Assembly: GCA_029959085.1 (NCBI GenBank)
Contig: JARWIR010000035.1
Coordinates: forward strand, 5,376,501 to 5,440,500
DNA: 64,000 nt
DNA from: Nemophila menziesii
Taxonomy: Eukaryota > Streptophyta > Magnoliopsida > Boraginales > Hydrophyllaceae
Direction of reading: 5' to 3'
Every line of letters starts with the position of its first letter. Within the stretch, counting starts at the first letter, position 1. This document shows, piece by piece, positions 50,610 to 63,357 of this stretch. Position numbers and translations under genes: made by a program. Under the pieces are notes generated by a model. It was not told the origin of the DNA. It made no database searches and saw nothing but the letters and a program-made list of their open reading frames with translations.

Positions 50610-50918
50610 GAATTGTATTGCACAACTTATTGAATTGTCTTGCGCAACCCAACACAGTGAATTGTATCGCATAGCCTAGTAAATTTTATCGCTCAACCCC
50701 ATTAATTGTGTCGTATATCCTCGTGAATTGTATTGCACAACATATTGAATTTTATTGTGAAACCCAACCCAGTGAATTGTATCGCATAGCCTAGTAAATT
50801 TTATCGCACAACCCTGTGAATTGTGTCATAATATATCCCCGTGAATTGTGTTGCATATCCCAGTGTCGCACAACCTCGTGATTTGCGTCGCCTAACCTAG
50901 TGAATAATGTCGTCCTAG
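50610..50918 (+). repeat. Minisatellite with 115-bp higher-order repeat (B3)
   Basis: As in B2, including the CCCTGTG variant. One of the preceding 65-bp repeats has TTTTTTAG for TTTTGTAG. Confidence 0.82.
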
Positions 50919-51384
50919 TGAAGGGTATTGTGAAACTGAATTGTTAGTGAACTGATCTTATGAAGAAACTTTAATGAAAAAAAAACTAATATGTCCTCCA
51001 GCATAGGACAAGGGGCGTCCAAAAAGGTCACTTCATATTGAAAGAGGAAGATGTAAAACTGAAAATGAATCAACCATGGATGCATAATATTCTTTATTTA
51101 TATATGTAACAAACAAGTTTATAATTATAAACTTAATTATGAAGAATATAGATTGAAATTCATAAAAGTTTCAAATTGAATACGGACTACAAACTACTTC
51201 AAAATTTATTTAACGCTAATTACATGTTATGTTTCTTATACTAAGATAGATTTGTATTCTTTTTTTAGTGATCATCTTGAGATAAAAATACTATTGTATA
51301 AATGTTTGAACTTCAATAAAACTAAAAAGTATATAAAAATTGGAACAATACATTGGAGTTCAATCAAGTTGATAATTTTATAAA

Positions 51385-51564
51385 GGGTAAGACTTCCATC
51401 CAATATTGGATGGTCCAATATTCATATCCTGGGCCATTGATTATTATAACAAAACTCATGTCCTTAGATTAATAACTTAGTTACTTTTGTAATTTTAAAA
51501 CATGGGGTATGTGTACTAATATAATTAGTGTAGGACAATCCAATATTGGATGGAAGAATTTTCC
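51385..51564. mobile_element. Mutator-like MITE, copy in B4
   Basis: Passenger copy, 180 bp, at the left edge of the B4 unit; same inverted repeats and 9-bp flanks as B3. Confidence 0.85.
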
Positions 51565-51640
51565 TTTTATAAATAGTAATTCCAAACCCTAAAACTATGG
51601 TCGAAACATAACTAACCTTGTATATTTTTCTTCTTTCACA

Positions 51641-51754
51641 ATGAAGAATTTTCAAAATCTTATTTTTCTTTTTTCTTTTGTAAAGATTGGAGTAATGTGT
51701 TGTAATGACGTCAAGGGTAAAAAATTTCATTTATACAATATATGGATATTTTAG
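51641..51754 (+). CDS. Small ORF with signal-peptide-like start (B4)
   Basis: 37-codon frame identical to the B2 copy, directly downstream of the MITE/TATA block of B4. Confidence 0.2.
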   Translation: MKNFQNLIFLFSFVKIGVMCCNDVKGKKFHLYNIWIF

Positions 51755-52250
51755 ACCCATAAAATTTTAAGGGATTTTAAGAAAAGAAAAACTCTCTTCT
51801 TTTAATGAAAAATTGGTTTTCAAAACCCTTATATATAAATTCGATTATGTCAAATGTTGGTATGAATTAAAAAATAATATAAATTGAATTAATATAATTT
51901 ATTTGGCACAACAATAGTTCATTTTTTACTAGCCCCTTTCAAGTCCATCCAAAATCTTCTTGTAAGATCTCACAAAACCCTAGATTATGTTTTGAAGATA
52001 AAGGTTTGCCGTCACATAACCAAAACTTGTTGATTTTATACATGTTAACTCCTATAAAATTATATTGGCGAACCATTTTTATTCCTTTCCTTATATACAA
52101 TATCATATACTATCTTTTCTTCTCCTACCTTCTAAACCACAATGTTTGAACCTATTTCATCATATTAGGAACCGACATCCAAAACATTCAACCCTTTTTT
52201 CTAAGATCTGACAAGATACATGTTAAAACCAATCAGGAGTCCAATAAAAC

Positions 52251-52692
52251 ATGGTTAGTTTAGATTCTACAGAAATTACTGCTACAAAACAAAGGCCAAA
52301 CAAACAAAACTTTGTAAGTGGCTTAGTTTATTGGGTAACTTTATACTATACCTATATATTTCATTTTTTAAAATATTTTCCAATTTATTTTGTAATTTAT
52401 TTTGTGTATTTAAATTTGCTTTTCATGTATATTTGTTTGTGAATAATTTTTTCAATTTTTAAACTTGTTATAAATGTTATAAATTTGTATCAATGTATCA
52501 CCAAACCTTTTTTGACTAGAAAACTATTGATTTTAAATATTAGCCATAATTTAGGTCAATTATCAAGGAGGCAAGATTTTTGTTGTTCCAATAGATTCTG
52601 ATGGTTATATTTCAATTTTAAATAGAGCTGATGTGAAGTTTTTCTTGTATGTGTTGTGTTGTCCAATGATTTGTTGTTTAATATTGATTTGA
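52251..52692 (+). CDS. Candidate two-exon small ORF, B4
   Basis: Exon 1 52251-52313, exon 2 52555-52692; coding parts as in B1. One private substitution lies in the intron (near 52447). Confidence 0.28.
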
Positions 52693-54164
52693 TTCTAAAC
52701 AATGTCTACTAAGTTATACATTTACAATGGATCTCTGTCCCTACTTGATATTGACATTATTCCTATTATCCTTTTTTATACTTATATTGATGTAAAGTTT
52801 GCATCCATATGAGGACCATTCAAAATATATATCATTTTGGTCTCATGTTTTCCTTTTGACTTTTTAAAATATATTTATTATTTTTTTAATCTCAAATATA
52901 TAAAGAGTTTAGTATTTTATGGACATGTTGTTTTAAAATTATAAATTCTATTAGATAAATTTTATTTAGGTTTACTATGCATAATTGACTCTATATTTAA
53001 ATCCTATTGATACATGTTAGTTTATGTACTTGTAAATTTCTTAACAATAAACTGGATTTTGAAATCTATTGAGTACTATTATGTTTAGAGATAATACTTT
53101 TTTTCTTTTGTTTGAGACTTCATTTATAAGACCATATAACTATGTTTTCTCCATGATAGTAGGATAGAGAAGAATGAAAATTTAATCAAAATCATTAAAT
53201 ATAGATTAAATAATATGTTTTATATCTTGTGGCAGGTTATGTGTTATGTGAAGAATTTTTATTATTCAAATGTCAAGATCGTTGGCCATAACATTTTAAT
53301 TAAGTGTGGTTCTCCTTCTTTTAGCTTGACCACAACATCATCAACAATATGCCATATTCTGGCCCTCCTAGTGATTTGAAGATATAATTTCTAATTAGCT
53401 TCATAACCAACAATTTTCTTGTACATATATATTTATATTAGTTAACCTTGGTACACTATTTCTAAAATTTATATAATTCATTAGTTTGAGTATTTAAAAA
53501 TATATAAATTAATGTATTTTCTTTGTATACAATAAATCATGGATTTATTTTTTCAACTTTGTATTTTTATCATGTAGTGGTATTGATAATACACCCAAAA
53601 TATTATTTTTGACTGATACTCTTCTGCTCAAGAAACCGCCCTCCATTTGCAGACCATTAGCCACCATCTTTAACCTGGATTGGCCATCAACAAACAAAGA
53701 ACCACATTAAGGTAAATAAATTAACTTTGAAATTGAAATTCTAAAAAATAAAAAATAAAATTTTAAACTAATTTCATCACTTTTACAATATTTCAAATTT
53801 ATGTGATTTAAAAATAATTACAATCATGAGGTTTATAATGTTTTTATACAAATTCTACAATGGCTATTCATGAACCTTGTAAACCTGTATAAGAAGTGAT
53901 CCACTAGGAAGACGGGTGTGGATATCATATTATTATACAAATCTTACAATATTTATTTTTTGTCCTATATTGTGTTTTTTTAGAATGGTTCGTAGTATAA
54001 ATTCATTTGGTGCTACTGCAATTTTTGTCCTATACTGCATTTTTTTGAATTGTTTTGTAGTAAATATTCATTTGAAAATTCCTGATATTTATTCTTATAC
54101 TGCATATTATGAATTGTTTTGTAGTAAATATTCATTTGGCGCAACGTGGAAGATAGTTACACGT

Positions 54165-54473
54165 GAATTGTATTGCACAACTTATTGAATTGTCTTGCGC
54201 AACCCAACACAGTGAATTGTATCGCATAGCCTAGTAAATTTTATCGCTCAACCCCATTAATTGTGTCGTATATCCTCGTGAATTGTATTGCACAACATAT
54301 TGAATTTTATTGTGAAACCCAACCCAGTGAATTGTATCGCATAGCCTAGTAAATTTTATCGCACAACCCCGTGAATTGTGTCATAATATATCCCCGTGAA
54401 TTGTGTTGCATATCCCAGTGTCGCACAACCTCGTGATTTGCGTCGCCTAACCTAGTGAATAATGTCGTCCTAG
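54165..54473 (+). repeat. Minisatellite with 115-bp higher-order repeat (B4)
   Basis: As in B1, with CCCCGTG and ATTGTGAAACCC. Confidence 0.82.
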
Positions 54474-54939
54474 TGAAGGGTATTGTGAAACTGAATTGTT
54501 AGTGAACTGATCTTATGAAGAAACTTTAATGAAAAAAAAACTAATATGTCCTCCAGCATAGGACAAGGGGCGTCCAAAAAGGTCACTTCATATTGAAAGA
54601 GGAAGATGTAAAACTGAAAATGAATCAACCATGGATGCATAATATTCTTTATTTATATATGTAACAAACAAGTTTATAATTATAAACTTAATTATGAAGA
54701 ATATAGATTGAAATTCATAAAAGTTTCAAATTGAATACGGACTACAAACTACTTCAAAATTTATTTAACGCTAATTACATGTTATGTTTCTTATACTAAG
54801 ATAGATTTGTATTCTTTTTTTAGTGATCATCTTGAGATAAAAATACTATTGTATAAATGTTTGAACTTCAATAAAACTAAAAAGTATATAAAAATTGGAA
54901 CAATACATTGGAGTTCAATCAAGTTGATAATTTTATAAA

Positions 54940-55119
54940 GGGTAAGACTTCCATCCAATATTGGATGGTCCAATATTCATATCCTGGGCCATTGATTATT
55001 ATAACAAAACTCATGTCCTTAGATTAATAACTTAGTTACTTTTGTAATTTTAAAACATGGGGTATGTGTACTAATATAATTAGTGTAGGACAATCCAATA
55101 TTGGATGGAAGAATTTTCC
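54940..55119. mobile_element. Mutator-like MITE, copy in B5
   Basis: Passenger copy, 180 bp, at the left edge of the B5 unit; same inverted repeats and 9-bp flanks as B3. Confidence 0.85.
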
Positions 55120-55195
55120 TTTTATAAATAGTAATTCCAAACCCTAAAACTATGGTCGAAACATAACTAACCTTGTATATTTTTCTTCTTTCACA

Positions 55196-55309
55196 ATGAA
55201 GAATTTTCAAAATCTTATTTTTCTTTTTTCTTTTGTAAAGATTGGAGTAATGTGTTGTAATGACGTCAAGGGTAAAAAATTTCATTTATACAATATATGG
55301 ATATTTTAG
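55196..55309 (+). CDS. Small ORF with signal-peptide-like start (B5)
   Basis: 37-codon frame identical to the B2 copy, directly downstream of the MITE/TATA block of B5. Confidence 0.2.
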   Translation: MKNFQNLIFLFSFVKIGVMCCNDVKGKKFHLYNIWIF

Positions 55310-55805
55310 ACCCATAAAATTTTAAGGGATTTTAAGAAAAGAAAAACTCTCTTCTTTTAATGAAAAATTGGTTTTCAAAACCCTTATATATAAATTCGAT
55401 TATGTCAAATGTTGGTATGAATTAAAAAATAATATAAATTGAATTAATATAATTTATTTGGCACAACAATAGTTCATTTTTTACTAGCCCCTTTCAAGTC
55501 CATCCAAAATCTTCTTGTAAGATCTCACAAAACCCTAGATTATGTTTTGAAGATAAAGGTTTGCCGTCACATAACCAAAACTTGTTGATTTTATACATGT
55601 TAACACCTATAAAATTATATTGGCGAACCATTTTTATTCCTTTCCTTATATACAATATCATATACTATCTTTTCTTCTCCTACCTTCTAAACCACAATGT
55701 TTGAACCTATTTCATCATATTAGGAACCGACATCCAAAACATTCAACCCTTTTTTCTAAGATCTGACAAGATACATGTTAAAACCAATCAGGAGTCCAAT
55801 AAAAC

Positions 55806-56247
55806 ATGGTTAGTTTAGATTCTACAGAAATTACTGCTACAAAACAAAGGCCAAACAAACAAAACTTTGTAAGTGGCTTAGTTTATTGGGTAACTTTATA
55901 CTATACCTATATATTTCATTTTTTAAAATATTTTCCAATTTATTTTGTAATTTATTTTGTGTATTTAAATTTGCTTTTCATGTATATTTGTTTGTGAATA
56001 AATTTTTCAATTTTTAAACTTGTTATAAATGTTATAAATTTGTATCAATGTATCACCAAACCTTTTTTGACTAGAAAACTATTGATTTTAAATATTAGCC
56101 ATAATTTAGGTCAATTATCAAGGAGGCAAGATTTTTGTTGTTCCAATAGATTCTGATGGTTATATTTCAATTTTAAATAGAGCTGATGTGAAGTTTTTCT
56201 TGTATGTGTTGTGTTGTCCAATGATTTGTTGTTTAATATTGATTTGA
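55806..56247 (+). CDS. Candidate two-exon small ORF, B5
   Basis: Exon 1 55806-55868, exon 2 56110-56247; coding parts and splice signals as in B1. Confidence 0.28.
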
Positions 56248-57719
56248 TTCTAAACAATGTCTACTAAGTTATACATTTACAATGGATCTCTGTCCCTACT
56301 TGATATTGACATTATTCCTATTATCCTTTTTTATACTTATATTGATGTAAAGTTTGCATCCATATGAGGACCATTCAAAATATATATCATTTTGGTCTCA
56401 TGTTTTCCTTTTGACTTTTTAAAATTTATTTATTATTTTTTTAATCTCAAATATATAAAGAGTTTAGTATTTTATGGACATGTTGTTTTAAAATTATAAA
56501 TTCTATTAGATAAATTTTATTTAGGTTTACTATGCATAATTGACTCTATATTTAAATCCTATTGATACATGTTAGTTTATGTACTTGTAAATTTCTTAAC
56601 AATAAACTGGATTTTGAAATCTATTGAGTACTATTATGTTTAGAGATAATACTTTTTTTCTTTTGTTTGAGACTTCATTTATAAGACCATATAACTATGT
56701 TTTCTCCATGATAGTAGGATAGAGAAGAATGAAAATTTAATCAAAATCATTAAATATAGATTAAATAATATGTTTTATATCTTGTGGCAGGTTATGTGTT
56801 ATGTGAAGAATTTTTATTATTCAAATGTCAAGATCGTTGGCCATAACATTTTAATTAAGTGTGGTTCTCCTTCTTTTAGCTTGACCACAACATCATCAAC
56901 AATATGCCATATTCTGGCCCTCCTAGTGATTTGAAGATATAATTTCTAATTAGCTTCATAACCAACAATTTTCTTGTACATATATATTTATATTAGTTAA
57001 CCTTGGTACACTATTTCTAAAATTTATATAATTCATTAGTTTGAGTATTTAAAAATATATAAATTAATGTATTTTCTTTGTATACAATAAATCATGGATT
57101 TATTTTTTCAACTTTGTATTTTTATCATGTAGTGGTATTGATAATACACCCAAAATATTATTTTTGACTGATACTCTTCTGCTCAAGAAACCGCCCTCCA
57201 TTTGCAGACCATTAGCCACCATCTTTAACCTGGATTGGCCATCAACAAACAAAGAACCACATTAAGGTAAATAAATTAACTTTGAAATTGAAATTCTAAA
57301 AAATAAAAAATAAAATTTTAAACTAATTTCATCACTTTTACAATATTTCAAATTTATGTGATTTAAAAATAATTACAATCATGAGGTTTATAATGTTTTT
57401 ATACAAATTCTACAATGGCTATTCATGAACCTTGTAAACCTGTATAAGAAGTGATCCACTAGGAAGACGGGTGTGGATATCATATTATTATACAAATCTT
57501 ACAATATTTATTTTTTGTCCTATATTGTGTTTTTTTAGAATGGTTCGTAGTATAAATTCATTTGGTGCTACTGCAATTTTTGTCCTATACTGCATTTTTT
57601 TGAATTGTTTTGTAGTAAATATTCATTTGAAAATTCCTGATATTTATTCTTATACTGCATATTATGAATTGTTTTGTAGTAAATATTCATTTGGCGCAAC
57701 GTGGAAGATAGTTACACGT

Positions 57720-58028
57720 GAATTGTATTGCACAACTTATTGAATTGTCTTGCGCAACCCAACACAGTGAATTGTATCGCATAGCCTAGTAAATTTTATC
57801 GCTCAACCCCATTAATTGTGTCGTATATCCTCGTGAATTGTATTGCACAACATATTGAATTTTATTGTGAAACCCAACCCAGTGAATTGTATCGCATAGC
57901 CTAGTAAATTTTATCGCACAACCCCGTGAATTGTGTCATAATATATCCCCGTGAATTGTGTTGCATATCCCAGTGTCGCACAACCTCGTGATTTGCGTCG
58001 CCTAACCTAGTGAATAATGTCGTCCTAG
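57720..58028 (+). repeat. Minisatellite with 115-bp higher-order repeat (B5)
   Basis: As in B4. Confidence 0.82.
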
Positions 58029-58494
58029 TGAAGGGTATTGTGAAACTGAATTGTTAGTGAACTGATCTTATGAAGAAACTTTAATGAAAAAAAAACTAAT
58101 ATGTCCTCCAGCATAGGACAAGGGGCGTCCAAAAAGGTCACTTCATATTGAAAGAGGAAGATGTAAAACTGAAAATGAATCAACCATGGATGCATAATAT
58201 TCTTTATTTATATATGTAACAAACAAGTTTATAATTATAAACTTAATTATGAAGAATATAGATTGAAATTCATAAAAGTTTCAAATTGAATACGGACTAC
58301 AAACTACTTCAAAATTTATTTAACGCTAATTACATGTTATGTTTCTTATACTAAGATAGATTTGTATTCTTTTTTTAGTGATCATCTTGAGATAAAAATA
58401 CTATTGTATAAATGTTTGAACTTCAATAAAACTAAAAAGTATATAAAAATTGGAACAATACATTGGAGTTCAATCAAGTTGATAATTTTATAAA

Positions 58495-58674
58495 GGGTAA
58501 GACTTCCATCCAATATTGGATGGTCCAATATTCATATCCTGGGCCATTGATTATTATAACAAAACTCATGTCCTTAGATTAATAACTTAGTTACTTTTGT
58601 AATTTTAAAACATGGGGTATGTGTACTAATATAATTAGTGTAGGACAATCCAATATTGGATGGAAGAATTTTCC
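58495..58674. mobile_element. Mutator-like MITE, copy in B6
   Basis: Passenger copy, 180 bp, at the left edge of the B6 unit; same inverted repeats and 9-bp flanks as B3. Confidence 0.85.
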
Positions 58675-58750
58675 TTTTATAAATAGTAATTCCAAACCCT
58701 AAAACTATGGTCGAAACATAACTAACCTTGTATATTTTTCTTCTTTCACA

Positions 58751-58864
58751 ATGAAGAATTTTCAAAATCTTATTTTTCTTTTTTCTTTTGTAAAGATTGG
58801 AGTAATGTGTTGTAATGACGTCAAGGGTAAAAAATTTCATTTATACAATATATGGATATTTTAG
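58751..58864 (+). CDS. Small ORF with signal-peptide-like start (B6)
   Basis: 37-codon frame identical to the B2 copy, directly downstream of the MITE/TATA block of B6. Confidence 0.2.
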   Translation: MKNFQNLIFLFSFVKIGVMCCNDVKGKKFHLYNIWIF

Positions 58865-59360
58865 ACCCATAAAATTTTAAGGGATTTTAAGAAAAGAAAA
58901 ACTCTCTTCTTTTAATGAAAAATTGGTTTTCAAAACCCTTATATATAAATTCGATTATGTCAAATGTTGGTATGAATTAAAAAATAATATAAATTGAATT
59001 AATATAATTTATTTGGCACAACAATAGTTCATTTTTTACTAGCCCCTTTCAAGTCCATCCAAAATCTTCTTGTAAGATCTCACAAAACCCTAGATTATGT
59101 TTTGAAGATAAAGGTTTGCCGTCACATAACCAAAACTTGTTGATTTTATACATGTTAACACCTATAAAATTATATTGGCGAACCATTTTTATTCCTTTCC
59201 TTATATACAATATCATATACTATCTTTTCTTCTCCTACCTTCTAAACCACAATGTTTGAACCTATTTCATCATATTAGGAACCGACATCCAAAACATTCA
59301 ACCCTTTTTTCTAAGATCTGACAAGATACATGTTAAAACCAATCAGGAGTCCAATAAAAA

Positions 59361-59802
59361 ATGGTTAGTTTAGATTCTACAGAAATTACTGCTACAAAAC
59401 AAAGGCCAAACAAACAAAACTTTGTAAGTGGCTTAGTTTATTGGGTAACTTTATACTATACCTATATATTTCATTTTTTAAAATATTTTCCAATTTATTT
59501 TGTAATTTATTTTGTGTATTTAAATTTGCTTTTCATGTATATTTGTTTGTGAATAAATTTTTCAATTTTTAAACTTGTTATAAATGTTATAAATTTGTAT
59601 CAATGTATCACCAAACCTTTTTTGACTAGAAAACTATAGATTTTAAATATTAGCCATAATTTAGGTCAATTATCAAGGAGGCAAGATTTTTGTTGTTCCA
59701 ATAGATTCTGATGGTTATATTTCAATTTTAAATAGAGCTGATGTGAAGTTTTTCTTGTATGTGTTGTGTTGTCCAATGATTTGTTGTTTAATATTGATTT
59801 GA
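59361..59802 (+). CDS. Candidate two-exon small ORF, B6
   Basis: Exon 1 59361-59423, exon 2 59665-59802. The base three before the ATG region differs (AATAAAAAATGG instead of AATAAAACATGG), giving A at -1; the intron has CTATAGATTTT. Coding parts as in B1. Confidence 0.28.
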
Positions 59803-61274
59803 TTCTAAACAATGTCTACTAAGTTATACATTTACAATGGATCTCTGTCCCTACTTGATATTGACATTATTCCTATTATCCTTTTTTATACTTATATTGA
59901 TGTAAAGTTTGCATCCATATGAGGACCATTCAAAATATATATCATTTTGGTCTCATGTTTTCCTTTTGACTTTTTAAAATTTATTTATTATTTTTTTAAT
60001 CTCAAATATATAAAGAGTTTAGTATTTTATGGACATGTTGTTTTAAAATTATAAATTCTATTAGATAAATTTTATTTAGGTTTACTATGCATAATTGACT
60101 CTATATTTAAATCCTATTGATACATGTTAGTTTATGTACTTGTAAATTTCTTAACAATAAACTGGATTTTGAAATCTATTGAGTACTATTATGTTTAGAG
60201 ATAATACTTTTTTTCTTTTGTTTGAGACTTCATTTATAAGACCATATAACTATGTTTTCTCCATGATAGTAGGATAGAGAAGAATGAAAATTTAATCAAA
60301 ATCATTAAATATAGATTAAATAATATGTTTTATATCTTGTGGCAGGTTATGTGTTATGTGAAGAATTTTTATTATTCAAATGTCAAGATCGTTGGCCATA
60401 ACATTTTAATTAAGTGTGGTTCTCCTTCTTTTAGCTTGACCACAACATCATCAACAATATGCCATATTCTGGCCCTCCTAGTGATTTGAAGATATAATTT
60501 CTAATTAGCTTCATAACCAACAATTTTCTTGTACATATATATTTATATTAGTTAACCTTGGTACACTATTTCTAAAATTTATATAATTCATTAGTTTGAG
60601 TATTTAAAAATATATAAATTAATGTATTTTCTTTGTATACAATAAATCATGGATTTATTTTTTCAACTTTGTATTTTTATCATGTAGTGGTATTGATAAT
60701 ACACCCAAAATATTATTTTTGACTGATACTCTTCTGCTCAAGAAACCGCCCTCCATTTGCAGACCATTAGCCACCATCTTTAACCTGGATTGGCCATCAA
60801 CAAACAAAGAACCACATTAAGGTAAATAAATTAACTTTGAAATTGAAATTCTAAAAAATAAAAAATAAAATTTTAAACTAATTTCATCACTTTTACAATA
60901 TTTCAAATTTATGTGATTTAAAAATAATTACAATCATGAGGTTTATAATGTTTTTATACAAATTCTACAATGGCCATTCATGAACCTTGTAAACCTGTAT
61001 AAGAAGTGATCCACTAGGAAGACGGGTGTGGATATCATATTATTATACAAATCTTACAATATTTATTTTTTGTCCTATATTGTGTTTTTTTAGAATGGTT
61101 CGTAGTATAAATTCATTTGGTGCTACTGCAATTTTTGTCCTATACTGCATTTTTTTGAATTGTTTTGTAGTAAATATTCATTTTAAAATTCCTTATATTT
61201 ATTCTTATACTGCATATTATGAATTGTTTTGTAGTAAATATTCATTTGGCGCAACGTGGAAGATAGTTACACGT

Positions 61275-61583
61275 GAATTGTACTGCACAACTTATTGAAT
61301 TGTCTTGCGCAACCCAACACAGTGAATTGTATCGCATAGCCTAGTAAATTTTATCGCTCAACCCCATTTATTGTGTCGTATATCCTCGTGAATTGTATTG
61401 CACAACATATTGAATTTTAATGCGAAACCCAACCCAGTGAATTGTATCGCATAGCCTAGTAAATTTTATCGCACAACCCCGTGAATTGTGTCATAATATA
61501 TCCCCGTGAATTGTGTTGCATATCCCAGTGTCGCACAACCTCGTGATTTGCGTCGCATAACCTAGTGAATAATGTCGTCCTAG
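61275..61583 (+). repeat. Minisatellite with 115-bp higher-order repeat (B6)
   Basis: Most variable B copy: GTACTGCAC, CATTTATTG and TTTAATGCGAAACCC are private or ancestral-like, against the near-identical B2-B5. Confidence 0.82.
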
Positions 61584-62049
61584 TGAAGGGTATTGTGAAA
61601 CTGAATTGTTAGTGAACTGATCTTATGAAGAAACTTTAATGAAAAAAAAACTAATATGTCCTCCAGTATAGGACAAGGGGCGTCCAAAAAGGTCACTTCA
61701 TATTGAAAGAGGAAGATGAAAAACTGAAAATGAATCAACCATGGATGCATAATATTCTTTATTTATATATGTAACAAACAAGTTTATAATTATAAACTTA
61801 ATTATGAAGAATATAGATTGAAATTCATAAAAGTTTCAAATTGAATAAGGACTACAAACTACTTCAAAATTTATTTAACGCTAATTACATGTTATGTTTC
61901 TTATACTAAGATAGATTTGTATTCTTTTTTTAGTGATCATCTTGAGATAAAAATACTATTGTATAAATGTTTGAACTTCAATAAAACTAAAAAGTATATA
62001 AAAATTGGAACAATACGTTGGAGTTCAATCAAGTTGATAATTTTATAAA

Positions 62050-62229
62050 GGGTAAGACTTCCATCCAATATTGGATGGTCCAATATTCATATCCTGGGCC
62101 ATTGATTATTATAACAAAACTCATGTCCTTAGATTAATAACTTAGTTACTTTTGTAATTTTAAAACATGGGGTATGTGTACTAATATAATTAGTGTAGGA
62201 CAATCCAATATTGGATGGAAGAATTTTCC
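62050..62229. mobile_element. Mutator-like MITE, copy in B7
   Basis: Passenger copy, 180 bp, at the left edge of the partial B7 unit; same inverted repeats and 9-bp flanks as B3. Confidence 0.85.
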
Positions 62230-62305
62230 TTTTATAAATAGTAATTCCAAACCCTAAAACTATGGTCGAAACATAACTAACCTTGTATATTTTTCTTCTT
62301 TCACA

Positions 62306-62419
62306 ATGAAGAATTTTCAAAATCTTATTTTTCTTTTTTCTTTTGTAAAGATTGGAGTAATGTGTTGTAATGACGTCAAGGGTAAAAAATTTCATTTATA
62401 CAATATATGGATATTTTAG
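62306..62419 (+). CDS. Small ORF with signal-peptide-like start (B7)
   Basis: 37-codon frame identical to the B2 copy, directly downstream of the MITE/TATA block of B7. Confidence 0.2.
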   Translation: MKNFQNLIFLFSFVKIGVMCCNDVKGKKFHLYNIWIF

Positions 62420-62915
62420 ACCCATAAAATTTTAAGGGATTTTAAGAAAAGAAAAACTCTCTTCTTTTAATGAAAAATTGGTTTTCAAAACCCTTATATA
62501 TAAATTCGATTATGTCAAATGTTGGTATGAATTAAAAAATAATATAAATTGAATTAATATAATTTATTTGGCACAACAATAGTTCATTTTTTACTAGCCC
62601 CTTTCAAGTCCATCCAAAATCTTCTTGTAAGATCTCACAAAACCCTAGATTATGTTTTGAAGATAAAGGTTTGCCGTCACATAACCAAAACTTGTTGATT
62701 TTATACATGTTAACACCTATAAAATTATATTGGCGAACCATTTTTATTCCTTTCCTTATATACAATATCATATACTATCTTTTCTTCTCCTACCTTCTAA
62801 ACCACAATGTTTGAACCTATTTCATCATATTAGGAACCGACATCCAAAACATTCAACCCTTTTTTCTAAGATCTGACAAGATACATGTTAAAACCAATCA
62901 GGAGTCCAATAAAAA

Positions 62916-63357
62916 ATGGTTAGTTTAGATTCTACAGAAATTACTGCTACAAAACAAAGGCCAAACAAACAAAACTTTGTAAGTGGCTTAGTTTATTGGG
63001 TAACTTTATACTATACCTATATATTTCATTTTTTAAAATATTTTCCAATTTATTTTGTAATTTATTTTGTGTATTTAAATTTGCTTTTCATGTATATTTG
63101 TTTGTGAATAAATTTTTCAATTTTTAAACTTGTTATAAATGTTATAAATTTGTATCAATGTATCACCAAACCTTTTTTGACTAGAAAACTATAGATTTTA
63201 AATATTAGCCATAATTTAGGTCAATTATCAAGGAGGCAAGATTTTTGTTGTTCCAATAGATTCTGATGGTTATATTTCAATTTTAAATAGAGCTGATGTG
63301 AAGTTTTTCTTGTATGTGTTGTGTTGTCCAATGATTTGTTGTTTAATATTGATTTGA
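62916..63357 (+). CDS. Candidate two-exon small ORF, B7
   Basis: Exon 1 62916-62978, exon 2 63220-63357. It shares the B6 variants before the ATG and in the intron. Coding parts as in B1. Confidence 0.28.

Larger units (their letters stand above)
47821..51375 (+). repeat. Array B unit 3 (3555 bp)
   Basis: Full-length tandem copy. Near 50567 a G-to-T change alters the third 65-bp repeat. It shares CCCTGTGAATTG in the minisatellite with B2 only. Confidence 0.95.
51376..54930 (+). repeat. Array B unit 4 (3555 bp)
   Basis: Full-length tandem copy. Private variants are TTAACTCC (near 52046) and GAATAATTTTTTC (near 52442). It shares AAAATATATTTATT (near 52866) only with B1 (near 42311), which suggests exchange between non-adjacent copies. 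Confidence 0.95.
54931..58485 (+). repeat. Array B unit 5 (3555 bp)
   Basis: Full-length tandem copy with no obvious private change that I could find; it looks closest to the B consensus. Confidence 0.95.
58486..62040 (+). repeat. Array B unit 6 (3555 bp)
   Basis: Full-length tandem copy. It shares AATAAAAAATGG (before the 59361 ATG) and CTATAGATTTT with B7. Toward its 3' end it carries ancestral-like variants (CAGTATAGGAC, GATGAAAAACTG, GAATAAGG) that B2-B5 have lost, plus private changes in the 65-bp repeats (TTTTAAAATTCCTTAT near 61181). Confidence 0.95.
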
